A stretch of 31,590 nt of DNA, taken from NCBI GenBank assembly GCA_047639615.1, contig JBLIOL010000017.1, positions 1 to 31,590 of the forward strand, in the 5' to 3' direction. The notes under the pieces are model-generated. The model did not search any database. It saw nothing but the letters and a program-made list of their open reading frames with translations, and had not been told where the DNA came from. The stretch comes from CAYWNK01 sp047639615 (lineage in GTDB: Bacteria; Planctomycetota; UBA1135; GCA-002686595). How positions within the stretch are numbered: the stretch's first letter is position 1; every line of letters begins with the position of its first letter. Positions 5,880 to 13,739 of the stretch are shown here, one piece after another. Made by a program: the position numbers and the translations under genes.

Positions 5880-7658
5880 ATGAAATCTCTCCTGCTCGTA
5901 TCAGGGGTAGTGCTCGCATCTACCCAGGGCTCACTCGCCGCCCAATCTCTGCACTGTTCGGAGCGCCCGCTGAATCCTGCGCTCTCCTCAGCCCTCGACC
6001 CCATGGGAGTTGCCCTGTCCCTGGATAGCGGGGAGGCTGCCGTGGCTCGCACTTCGGGCAGCGGTGGCACGGGGAGCGTGATGCTCTTCAAGACCTTGCC
6101 CCCCCACGGCACCTGGTACAACCTGCAGGACATCAAGGATCTGGTGGCCACCGACAAGGTGGCCTTCGGGAGCGACGTGGCTCTCGACGGAAACCTGCTG
6201 CTGGTGAGCGACCCCGTCTGGGTTAACGCCCAAGGCCTCGAGCGCGGCCGGGTGCACGCCTACTCGCGGCCCAGTGCCACGCAGCCCTTCACCCTCGATC
6301 ACCGCTTCTCGGCACCGAGCAATGGTCCCTTGGGCTTTGGCGCCGAACTGCTACTCGCGGGCAACGACGCATTCATCTCGGCGCCGAACACCTTCCTCCA
6401 AAGCCTGCAGCCGAAGGTCTACATCTACAGCTACCAAGAAGGCAGCAGGACTTGGGCTGCCGGCCAGCAGATCGTGCGACCCACCAGCACCTTGCCCACC
6501 ATCTTCGGAGAGGGCGGCATGGACCAGGCCGAGGGCCTGCTCGCTGTCGGCGACTCCGTGACCACCGGTCCGAGCGGAGTCCAGAGCGGCGTGTGCCACC
6601 TCTATCGGCGCGATCCCGGTACCGGTCTTTGGAACCATGAAGAGCTGCTGACGCCGGCCCTGCCCTCGGCCGGCATGCGCTTCGGCAAGCCCGCTGTGCT
6701 CTCCGCCAACTCGGTGGCCGTGCTGGCCGAGCAGGTTCCGAATTCGCCGAACGGTACGCTCGGTGGCCGGGTCTTCATCTACACCCGCGATCTGAACGGG
6801 GTCTGGATCTTGAGCCAGACCTTGCGCTCGGACGACTTCACTCCGGCCGGCTCCATGCAGGCCTTCGATGAGATCCAGGTGGACCAGGATCTGATGGTGG
6901 TCGGTCAGTCCGGCTACGACCTACCGAACGGTGCCTCCCAGGGCCGCGCGGTGGTCTATCGCCGCGGCACCCTCGGCAACTGGGCTCCGGAGATGACCCT
7001 GGAGCGCGGAGCTGCTGGCCAAGCTGGTGATCTGTGGGCGGCGAGCCTGGGCGTACGCGACGGCATCGTCGTCGTCGGTGCACCCGGGGTCGATGGAGGC
7101 GTCTTCAGCCAAGGCTCGACGGTCACCCTCGACCTGACCCCCGGGGACTGCAACGGCAACATGATCAGCGACGCCTGTGACATCGTTTCCGGCTTCGCGA
7201 TCGATCGCAACGGCGACCGCATACTCGACAGCTGCCAATCCGTCGGTACGCCGATCTGCGATCCGGCCGTGGCGAACTCCACGGGCGCACCGAGCGAGCT
7301 CTTCGGCTTGGGCTTGGATGCACTCGGCCCGGGTCTGCTGCAGATCTGCGGGAGCTCCCTGCCCCCGGGTGAGTTCGGGTACATGCTCGGCAGCTCAGCC
7401 GAAGACATGATCGTCATGCCCGGCGGCAGCAGCGGCAATCTGTGCCTCGCTCCCGGCCAAGACTTCGGCCGCTTCGTGACCCAGATCCAACAGTTCAGCC
7501 AAACCGGAATCGCCTGCACCCTGGTCGACTTTGGCGCAATCCCCACCGGTGTGGGCACACGCGCCCTGACGAGTGGTGACACCTGGTACTTCCAACTCTG
7601 GCACCGGGATGGAAGTACGTCGAACTTCTCCCCGGCCATCGAAATCACGATCCCCTGA
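5880..7658 (+). CDS. secreted FG-GAP/propeller-like protein with calcium motifs
   Basis: A 592-residue exported protein. Residues 1-21 form a signal peptide ending SLAAQ. Residues about 40-415 repeat a pattern of FG(S/A)-x-(V/L)-A-(L/V)-x-(G/D)-(N/D)-x-(L/A)-(L/F)-(V/I)-(S/G) followed by a V-x-x-Y strand (for example FGSDVALDGNLLLVSDP, FGAELLLAGNDAFISAP, ASLGVRDGIVVVGAP), as in FG-GAP/integrin-alpha-type beta-propellers. D423-C-N-G-N427 to D431 and D442-R-N-G-D446 to D450 form two dockerin/thrombospondin-3-like calcium loops. From residue 458 a C-terminal domain starts with CDPAVANSTG and ends near GDTWYFQLWHRDG, a pattern I associate with secreted proteins of planctomycetes; a surface anchoring or sorting role is a guess. 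It is monocistronic, with a structured leader and a strong terminator 24 bases past the stop. Confidence 0.78.
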   Translation: MKSLLLVSGVVLASTQGSLAAQSLHCSERPLNPALSSALDPMGVALSLDSGEAAVARTSGSGGTGSVMLFKTLPPHGTWYNLQDIKDLVATDKVAFGSDVALDGNLLLVSDPVWVNAQGLERGRVHAYSRPSATQPFTLDHRFSAPSNGPLGFGAELLLAGNDAFISAPNTFLQSLQPKVYIYSYQEGSRTWAAGQQIVRPTSTLPTIFGEGGMDQAEGLLAVGDSVTTGPSGVQSGVCHLYRRDPGTGLWNHEELLTPALPSAGMRFGKPAVLSANSVAVLAEQVPNSPNGTLGGRVFIYTRDLNGVWILSQTLRSDDFTPAGSMQAFDEIQVDQDLMVVGQSGYDLPNGASQGRAVVYRRGTLGNWAPEMTLERGAAGQAGDLWAASLGVRDGIVVVGAPGVDGGVFSQGSTVTLDLTPGDCNGNMISDACDIVSGFAIDRNGDRILDSCQSVGTPICDPAVANSTGAPSELFGLGLDALGPGLLQICGSSLPPGEFGYMLGSSAEDMIVMPGGSSGNLCLAPGQDFGRFVTQIQQFSQTGIACTLVDFGAIPTGVGTRALTSGDTWYFQLWHRDGSTSNFSPAIEITIP

Positions 7659-7682
7659 AAAGGACCGTGTGAATGTGAGAGA

Positions 7683-7720
7683 GAAGAAGGGAAGGCCGGG
7701 CAACCGGCCTTCTCTTCTTT
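7683..7720 (+). terminator. intrinsic terminator of the propeller gene
   Basis: A long stem pairs 7683-7699 with 7704-7720 around the GCAA loop: nine perfect GC-rich pairs at the top (GAAGGCCGG/CCGGCCTTC), continued by eight pairs including two G-U. The 3' arm itself is T-rich and ends CTTTAA. It begins 24 bases past the stop codon of the gene ending at 7658. The A-rich 5' arm means it could also work on the minus strand. Confidence 0.87.
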
Positions 7721-8096
7721 AATGGTCGGGACGCCGGGTCGGAGCAAATCTTGATTCGGCAACAAACCGGTCGCCGGCCCGATGTGAGGGTGAGCTATCT
7801 GGAGGGTCGAGGTGACCATCAGGAGGAGGCTCTTTGGTTGACTAGGCCACGTTTGCGTCGGCGTTCGATCCGAGCAGGTGCTTCGAGCGAGGGTCGCCGT
7901 GAGCATGTCGCGCGCCTGCTCCCGGGCGAGGTCCAGAGAGCCGAAGCCAGCGTTAGCTTGATCCGTTCACGAGCAACGGGTGTGTGTAGTCCAAGTAGAT
8001 ATGCGGATCACAGGCCGTTCACCAACAAGCCGACTTGGGGCCGCTAAGAGCGCGCCCTACCCCCTCCCGCGCACGCTCCGCGCGGGATAAGCGCCC
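7721..8096. other. 376-base stretch with no convincing gene, possible gene remnant
   Basis: The region lies between a terminator and the end of a minus-strand gene. A 98-codon plus-strand frame (7751-8047) is rich in Arg and has no family resemblance. On the minus strand one frame around 7835-7945 reads GFGSLDLAREQARDMLTATL, reminiscent of the SLAEARERAR segment near the N-terminus of tyrosine-type phage integrases (DUF4102), but it is bounded by stops and the match is short. It may be a decayed mobile-gene fragment; equally it may be chance. Confidence 0.3.
8066..8086 (-). terminator. GC-rich hairpin after the CarboxypepD-like gene
   Basis: A perfect 7-base-pair stem, CCCGCGC/GCGCGGG, with a 7-base loop begins 11 bases past the minus-strand stop at 8097-8099. 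What follows on the minus strand is G-rich rather than a T-run, so this would be a non-canonical 3' end. Confidence 0.35.
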
Positions 8097-8837
8097 CTAC
8101 TGCCCGAGCACGAACTCGAGCCGTTGGGTGTCGCCTTCTTCGTCGAGCTCCACCGCAAATTCCAGCTCATCCCCTTCGCCGAACTCCACGTGCACCGTGC
8201 CCGTTAGGGGCGGCAGGCCGTCGATGCGTAGCTCGCCACCGGTGAAGGTCTCGCGCCGGACCACGCGCAGGGGCACGAGGTTTAGCAGGCTCGAGGGCCG
8301 CCAGGTGCCCTGCAATTCCGCCTTGCCGCCGTGCACGGGGCGCCCGGGGCTGCGCTTGATGCTCACCTGCAGGGTACAACCATGGTGCAGCTCAAAGCTG
8401 AGCGGTAGGGGCTCCTCGACGGACTCCCCGGTATTGTCCAGGAAGGAGTACTCGCGTGTCTCCAAGCGCCAGTCGCCGCCGCCGACCTTGAGCAAGTAGC
8501 AGCCGTCTACCTTGGGCACGGTCGCTAGAAAGGAGCCGTCCCCGCTGGTCGTGGTGCGCGTAGCGGGCTCCGAGGAAACCTGCTCGCCCACCAGGTAGAC
8601 ATCGACGGAGACATTGGCCAGCGGGCTGTCGTTCTCGTTCACGATGCTGCCGCCGATCTGACCGCCGGGTTGCATCCCGCGCGTGGCGGGCCCCATGCCG
8701 CGGGACTGGATCAGTTGCCCCATGACCATCAGGGGCAACCCGAGCACAACCAACAGCAGCATCACCAGGAGCATGCGTCCCGGTCGTCCTCCAGATGGCT
8801 TAGCAGCCGACTCGACGTCCCCGGGATTGGTGGTCAT
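8097..8837 (-). CDS. membrane-anchored carboxypeptidase-regulatory-like domain protein
   Basis: A 246-residue protein with a short polar N-terminus, one membrane helix at residues 21-41 (a Leu/Val/Met-rich run), and an extracytoplasmic part. Residues 60-118 (IGGSIVNENDSPLANVSVDVYL, then TTTSGDGSFLATVP and CYLLKV) have the order of the CarboxypepD_reg/CNA-B-like beta-sandwich: a G-x-V-x-(D/N) start, a P-L-A-N-V-x-V strand, then a T-x-x-D-G-x-F turn. Residues 145-246 form a second beta-rich segment without recognised motifs and end with strongly acidic strands. No catalytic residues are seen; a structural or binding role at the cell surface is inferred. It follows the amino acid dehydrogenase by 15 bases on the same strand and is probably in one operon with it, although a functional link is not obvious. 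Confidence 0.68.
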   Translation of the reverse strand: MTTNPGDVESAAKPSGGRPGRMLLVMLLLVVLGLPLMVMGQLIQSRGMGPATRGMQPGGQIGGSIVNENDSPLANVSVDVYLVGEQVSSEPATRTTTSGDGSFLATVPKVDGCYLLKVGGGDWRLETREYSFLDNTGESVEEPLPLSFELHHGCTLQVSIKRSPGRPVHGGKAELQGTWRPSSLLNLVPLRVVRRETFTGGELRIDGLPPLTGTVHVEFGEGDELEFAVELDEEGDTQRLEFVLGQ

Positions 8838-8852
8838 GGGTGTGATAGGAAC

Positions 8853-9908
8853 TTAGCTCTTCACGCGCGCAGCTGCCAGACGCTCTTCCGCCAGACGTGC
8901 GGCCGCTTCGTTGGTCGGAATGTCGTCGCGCTTGGAGATGGCGTAGACCTGGGCCAGGTTGTCGCCGATCTGATCGATGAGCGCCATGGCGCGCGCCTCG
9001 TCGTAACCCTCGGGGGTGATCTCGAGCGACACGTTGATAATTCCGCCGGCGTTGATCACGTAGTCGGGGGCGTAGAGGATGCCGCGTGCGCGCAGGTCGA
9101 TGGCGTGGCGGGGCTCCAACAGGATGTTGTTGGCACAGCCGGCGATGACCTTGCACCTGAGCTTGGGGATCGTCTCGTCGTTGATACCAGCGCCGCGCGC
9201 GCAGGGTGCGTACACGTCGCACTCCATGCTCATGTGATCTTCGTCACTGACCACACCGTAGCCATGCTTAGCGGAGAGCTCGGCCACGCGCTTATCGTTG
9301 ATGTCACAGATCGTGACCTTGGCGCCCGCGTCCTTTAGCAGCTCGGCCAGACGGCCACCAACGGCGCCAACGCCCTGAACCACGACGGTGCGGCCCGTAA
9401 GATCGTCCGTTCCGAAGGCCTCCTTGCAAGTAGCCTTCACGCCCACCAAGCAGCCGTAGGCGGTGTAGGGGCTGGGGTTGCCCGAACTACCGGCTGCGCG
9501 GCTGAGGCCGGAGACGTACTTGGTCTCCTTCTGCACGATCTCCAGGTCGGCGACCGTGATGTTCATGTCCTCGGCCGTGATGTACTGGCCGTCGAGGGAG
9601 TCCACGAAGCGGCCGATGGCGCGGAAGAGCTCTTCGCTCTTGATCTTATTCGGGTCACCGATGACCACGCACTTGCCGCCGCCCAGGCCGGTGTTCGCCA
9701 CGGCCGACTTGTAGGTCATGCCCTTGGCCAGACGCAGCACATCGGTCATGGCCTCTTCCTCAGAGGCATAGGGCAGCATGCGCATGCCCCCCAGCGCGGG
9801 CCCCAAGGTCGTGCTGTGCACGGCGATGATCGAGTGCAAGCCCGATGCCTCGTCGCGGCAGCGGACCACTTTCTCGTAATTGGGGACGTTGAGTACTTCG
9901 ATATGCAT
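8853..9908 (-). CDS. Glu/Leu/Phe/Val-type amino acid dehydrogenase, leucine dehydrogenase-like
   Basis: A 351-residue NAD-dependent dehydrogenase that interconverts a branched-chain or aromatic amino acid and its 2-oxo acid with ammonia. The N-terminal domain has LGPALGGMRM at 35-44, MTYKSAVANTGLGGGK at 64-79 with the two conserved lysines K67 and K79, and the catalytic aspartate in AEDMN (D114). The Rossmann domain has VVVQGVGAVG at 175-184 and an acidic D202 at the end of the second strand, favouring NAD over NADP. Length and motifs fit leucine dehydrogenase, with valine or phenylalanine dehydrogenase as alternatives. The reading frame can be extended to 10004, but the ATG at 9906-9908 begins the conserved MHIEVLN segment and is chosen. 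It sits between a Rieske protein gene (135 bases upstream) and the CarboxypepD-like gene (15 bases downstream), all minus strand. Confidence 0.9.
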   Translation of the reverse strand: MHIEVLNVPNYEKVVRCRDEASGLHSIIAVHSTTLGPALGGMRMLPYASEEEAMTDVLRLAKGMTYKSAVANTGLGGGKCVVIGDPNKIKSEELFRAIGRFVDSLDGQYITAEDMNITVADLEIVQKETKYVSGLSRAAGSSGNPSPYTAYGCLVGVKATCKEAFGTDDLTGRTVVVQGVGAVGGRLAELLKDAGAKVTICDINDKRVAELSAKHGYGVVSDEDHMSMECDVYAPCARGAGINDETIPKLRCKVIAGCANNILLEPRHAIDLRARGILYAPDYVINAGGIINVSLEITPEGYDEARAMALIDQIGDNLAQVYAISKRDDIPTNEAAARLAEERLAAARVKS

Positions 9909-10043
9909 GCAGGCGCCTAGGTCTGGACTTCGGCCATTTGGAAAAGGCCGTCGTGAGCGCAAATAGGATACGGTTTCGTCCCCCAGATGTCGAATCCTAA
10001 GCACCTGTTATAGCGTCATAGCCCAACAGATAGGGTGTAGTTA

Positions 10044-10418
10044 CTAGCCAGATACACACCCAAACCCAGGGGAATTTTTTGACAACTGTACCTGGCCGTC
10101 GGAATCCACCCGAGTGCGCCAGACGCGCACGCGCTCGCCATCGCCATCGCTGCTACGGCCTGTGCACAGATCGAAGTGCAGTGCGTGGCCCGGACAGGTC
10201 ACCTCCCCGCGGCTCAGAAGGCCAAGACCCAAGCTCGCGCCTGCGTGCGGACAGCCGTCATCGATGGCGTGCACCTGCTCGTCCACGCGGAAGAGCGCCA
10301 CGTACACCGAGCCCACCTCGAACGAGCGCCCACTGCCGTCTGTGGGCAAATCCTCCAAGCGGCAAAGCGTCTGCCACCGATCCTCACCAGGGGCGTCTGC
10401 GGGCACATCGTCAGTCAT
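10044..10418 (-). CDS. Rieske [2Fe-2S] ferredoxin-like protein, NirD type
   Basis: A 124-residue soluble protein consisting of a single Rieske domain. The cluster ligands are C56-P-H58 and C75-P-G-H78, 16 residues apart, and the following FDLCTG (82-87) matches the third Rieske box. Length and absence of a membrane helix fit the NirD/biphenyl-dioxygenase ferredoxin group, which pass electrons to an oxygenase or reductase in the cytoplasm; no partner is in the window. The ATG at 10416-10418 is preferred over a TTG seven codons earlier. It is divergent from the helicase gene, whose start lies 61 bases away, and the amino acid dehydrogenase follows 135 bases downstream, a gap large enough for its own promoter. 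Confidence 0.88.
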   Translation of the reverse strand: MTDDVPADAPGEDRWQTLCRLEDLPTDGSGRSFEVGSVYVALFRVDEQVHAIDDGCPHAGASLGLGLLSRGEVTCPGHALHFDLCTGRSSDGDGERVRVWRTRVDSDGQVQLSKNSPGFGCVSG

Positions 10419-10439
10419 GACTGCAGAGTAGTAAGGCAA

Positions 10440-10453
10440 GCGCCCGCGGGCGC
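10440..10453. promoter_or_regulatory. perfect 14-base palindrome between divergent genes
   Basis: GCGCCCGCGGGCGC is its own reverse complement and lies in the 61-base gap between the Rieske gene (start 10418, minus) and the helicase gene (start 10480, plus). Its position, 22 and 27 bases from the two starts, is suitable for an operator acting on both. The strong GC bias of the genome raises the chance that it is fortuitous. Confidence 0.35.
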
Positions 10454-10479
10454 GGCTTTCCTGCTGCTACCCTGCGCCC

Positions 10480-13400
10480 ATGGTGCGCTCTCCCCTAGAC
10501 CCAGCCGAAACTCCCGGCTGGACTGCATCGGGGCGACTGGCCTTCGTGGTGCTCTGGACCAGCGGATCCGATCCTGAACTGGACGCGCCCCTGCGCATGC
10601 TCGCCTTGCGTGGCTGCAGCGGTGATTGGGCCTGGTTCGACGCCTGGTGCAAGCCCGCCAACCCCGAGCCGGTCTCCGCCCGGGTGCGCGCCTCCTACGG
10701 CGTAACGGCTCCGGACCTGGAGGATGGCGAGAGCCCGGAAGACGTCTGGCAAGCGCTGCTCGACTTCCTGGGGGATACGCCGGTGCTCGCTCCGGAGGCG
10801 GAGCTGTTCCGCAGCTGGCGCCGCAGCTGGGCGCAGAAGCTCGGCGATGAGCGCGCCGCCGCGCCGGTGCTGGGCCTGGACGAACTCGCGGCCCTGATCA
10901 TGCCCGGCCGGGTGGAGCTGGCCGAGGGCGGGCTCGTGCGCACCCTCGGGGGCGTGGCCGAAGGCCCGCCCAAGGCCTTCGCCCCCACGGACTTAGCGGC
11001 CGCCCTGGACGCGCTCGTGCGGCCGCTGCTCACCGGCGATCCACGCGCCCGCGAGCTGGCCGTGCTCGGCCTGAGCCGCGCGCGCCACGCCTTCCTGGCC
11101 ACGGACCCCGAGGCCGCGCGCACCCTGGGCCTAGCGCTTTCGATCCTGGACAAGCCCGCGCTCTGGGCCGGCGCCTCCGGCGAGCTCTTCGGAGCGTCCG
11201 GCTCCTTGCCCGAGGGCGTCATGACCGAAGCCCTGCAGGAAGCACGCTCCGCCGATCTGGCCCTCGAGAGCCTGCGCCCGGCCTCCGCCGAGCGCTTCGA
11301 AGACTGGATTAATCGCGACGACCTTCCGCCCGGCGTCGACGGCCTAGCGCCTTTCCATAAGGACGACCACGCGCTGCTCGAGGACATCATGTCCCTGCAC
11401 CTGCCGGCCGTGCTCGCCGGGGAGTTTGGCGGCGACCCCGCCGCGTACCAGCGCGAGTCCCAGCACAAGGTGGCGCGCGAAGTAGCTGCCACCATGGGCA
11501 GCGATGAGCTGCTCCTGACCCACGCGCCCACGGGCACGGGCAAGACCCTTGGCTACCTGCTACCGGCCCTGCTCTGGTCCCGGCGCAACAATGTGCGCGT
11601 GGGCATCGCCACCTACACGCGTGCCCTGCAGGAGCAGGCCATGCAGCGCGAGGTGCCGCGCGCCTTGGCCGCCTTGGCACGCGCGGGTGTGCCACCCGGC
11701 TCGCTCGTGTCGGTGCTCAAGGGCCGCGAAAACTACCTGTGTTGGCGCGCCCTGCGCGCGTGCTTCCCGGAGACCGATGAGGACGGCGAGTCCTGGTTGG
11801 CGTGGACGGGCTTGGTGCTCTTCGCCCTGCGCGATCCGGAAGGCGACCTGGACCGCATGTCGGCGCGGCCGCCCTTGTCCGTGGCCTCAGGCCTGTCCTA
11901 TAGGCGCGCCTACGGAAACCTGCTGCGCACGGTGCGCGCGCAGACATCCTGCTGCAGCACGCGCACGGACCGCGATACCTGCAGTGCCGAGATCGCGCGT
12001 CGGCGGGCCGAGCGCAGCCACTTGGTCATCACGAACCACTCCTTCGTACTCGCGCGGCAGAAGTTCTTCCAGCACCTGATTTTCGACGAGTGCGAGCACC
12101 TGCACGACCAAGCCGCCAGCGCCTGGTCCCATCGCACGACCTTCCGTGGTGCGCGCGACGTACTGCTGCGTCTGCACAGGCCGCGTTCCCTACGCGGCCG
12201 CGCGCCCTTCGATCGTTTGGCCAGGCAACTGCTTGAGGGCACGCCTTCGGGCGACGCCCTAGGCCGGGCCATGGGTCGCTGGCAAGCGGCGGCGGATGCG
12301 CTTGGGCATTTGGAAGGGGAAGCCGGCAGCTTCAACGAGTGGCGCGAGGAGACAGCTGAGGGTCGTAGCGAACGGGAGCTGCATGGCCTCTTCCGCGAGT
12401 TCTTAGACCTCGACCGCGCCGCGGGCTTGATCGCCGCGCGCGTGGACGCCACCGGCGCCATGGCGCAGTTGGAATCCGCCCTCGACTACCTGGGCGAGAC
12501 CATCGAGAACTTGCCCTTGCGCAGCGCCAAGCGCATCCGCCGTGCGCTGGAAGTGGGCCGTGGAGAGTTGGTCGTGCTGAACGAAACACTGGCGGCGTGG
12601 TTGCCGCTCGATGAAGGCCGTGCGCGCATTCCGCGCGAGGCCTTCCACGATGTGGAGAGCACACCGGAGGGCGACCTAGCCCTGGTGGCGCGCGTGCTGC
12701 TGCCCCAGGAAGTGCTCGGCCGCTTCTACTTCCCGCAGCTTGGTAGTGCGGTGTTCCTCTCGGCTACCACCTGGTTACGCGGCGGCTTCGGCGCGTCGAA
12801 GGACTACCTGGGACTGACGCGCGCCGAAAAGCCTGGCAAGTCGGAGGAACGCATCGGCCGCGCAGTGCGCACCTTCCGCGCCTCCGAGGTCTTCGACTAC
12901 AGCCGCGTGCTCGTGGGCGTGCCCCGCGACGCGCCGCCGCCGGCGCAGAAGGCGCGCCATCTGGATTACGTCACGCGCTTCGTGGAGTGGCTCAGCCAGC
13001 GCACGCGCGGTCGCACCCTGGTGCTCTTCACCAACCGCGAAGATGTGCGCATCGTGGGCGAACGCCTGACCGAGAGCATGGCAAAACGGCACCTACCGCT
13101 CTATTGGCAGGGCATGCCCCAGGCCGCTAAGGAGGAGCTCTCGAGCCTCTTCCGCGAGCGCACGGACTCGATCCTCCTGGGCGTCGACACCTTCTGGTAC
13201 GGCGCCGACTTCCCGGGCGAGACGCTCGAGTATCTCGTCATGGTGCGCTTGCCCTACGGCGTGCCCGATCGCTATCACCATGCCCAGTGCGCCGCCATTG
13301 GCGACGGTCCGCAGCGCGCCGGTATTTACCAGCCGCGCGCCCTGGCCAAGTTCCGCCAAGGCTTCGGACGCTTGATGCGGCGCACCTCGGACCGTGGCTG

Positions 13401-13737
13401 CGTCTTCGTCTTGGATCCGCGCATCCTCGATCCGCGTCACCGCATCTTCCTGCGCGAGTTGCCCTTGGGTCTCGAAGCCGATTTCGGTAAGACACCGGCC
13501 AGCGCCGCGCGCCTGGTACGCGGCGACACCTCGCACATCATGCGCGAGGCCTTCGCCCACATGGGGCTCATGGCCGAGCTCGAACGACGCGGCCTATCGG
13601 CGCAATTCGAAGGCGACGCGCCGGCTCCCGTACAAACTCAACCACTCGCCGCCTGGGACATTCCTCAGCCGGAACGCAAGCCCCGCCCCGAGCCGCCCGG
13701 GCCGCTGCACGTAGACCCCGACGAACTGCCCTACTAG
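10480..13737 (+). CDS. DinG/XPD-like superfamily 2 helicase with degenerate exonuclease domain
   Basis: A 1085-residue DNA helicase. Walker A is A349-PTGTGKT-356; motif II is F535-DECEH-540; motif VI is Q960-GFGRLMRR-968. Cysteines C421 (ENYLC), C491/C492 (TSCCS) and C501 (DTC) lie between motifs Ia and II, where XPD and DinG bind a 4Fe-4S cluster, with C430 as a further candidate. VDTFWYGADFPGETL and LPYGVPD are typical of DinG. Residues about 15-130 follow the outline of the DnaQ-like exonuclease found at the N-terminus of Bacillus-type DinG, but the DxE and the later HN..FD positions read LWT and APEAELF, so nuclease activity is probably lost. It would unwind 5' tails, R-loops or other structures; the role is inferred. 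The lipoprotein gene starts 2 bases past the stop. The ATG at 10480 is the first good start. Confidence 0.9.
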   Translation: MVRSPLDPAETPGWTASGRLAFVVLWTSGSDPELDAPLRMLALRGCSGDWAWFDAWCKPANPEPVSARVRASYGVTAPDLEDGESPEDVWQALLDFLGDTPVLAPEAELFRSWRRSWAQKLGDERAAAPVLGLDELAALIMPGRVELAEGGLVRTLGGVAEGPPKAFAPTDLAAALDALVRPLLTGDPRARELAVLGLSRARHAFLATDPEAARTLGLALSILDKPALWAGASGELFGASGSLPEGVMTEALQEARSADLALESLRPASAERFEDWINRDDLPPGVDGLAPFHKDDHALLEDIMSLHLPAVLAGEFGGDPAAYQRESQHKVAREVAATMGSDELLLTHAPTGTGKTLGYLLPALLWSRRNNVRVGIATYTRALQEQAMQREVPRALAALARAGVPPGSLVSVLKGRENYLCWRALRACFPETDEDGESWLAWTGLVLFALRDPEGDLDRMSARPPLSVASGLSYRRAYGNLLRTVRAQTSCCSTRTDRDTCSAEIARRRAERSHLVITNHSFVLARQKFFQHLIFDECEHLHDQAASAWSHRTTFRGARDVLLRLHRPRSLRGRAPFDRLARQLLEGTPSGDALGRAMGRWQAAADALGHLEGEAGSFNEWREETAEGRSERELHGLFREFLDLDRAAGLIAARVDATGAMAQLESALDYLGETIENLPLRSAKRIRRALEVGRGELVVLNETLAAWLPLDEGRARIPREAFHDVESTPEGDLALVARVLLPQEVLGRFYFPQLGSAVFLSATTWLRGGFGASKDYLGLTRAEKPGKSEERIGRAVRTFRASEVFDYSRVLVGVPRDAPPPAQKARHLDYVTRFVEWLSQRTRGRTLVLFTNREDVRIVGERLTESMAKRHLPLYWQGMPQAAKEELSSLFRERTDSILLGVDTFWYGADFPGETLEYLVMVRLPYGVPDRYHHAQCAAIGDGPQRAGIYQPRALAKFRQGFGRLMRRTSDRGCVFVLDPRILDPRHRIFLRELPLGLEADFGKTPASAARLVRGDTSHIMREAFAHMGLMAELERRGLSAQFEGDAPAPVQTQPLAAWDIPQPERKPRPEPPGPLHVDPDELPY

Positions 13738-13739
13738 CC

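Noticed and set aside
6956..7906. 316-codon minus-strand open frame
   Set aside because: It is antisense to the propeller gene and crosses the strong terminator; its residues are Pro/Ser/Arg-rich, typical of a shadow frame in high-GC DNA.
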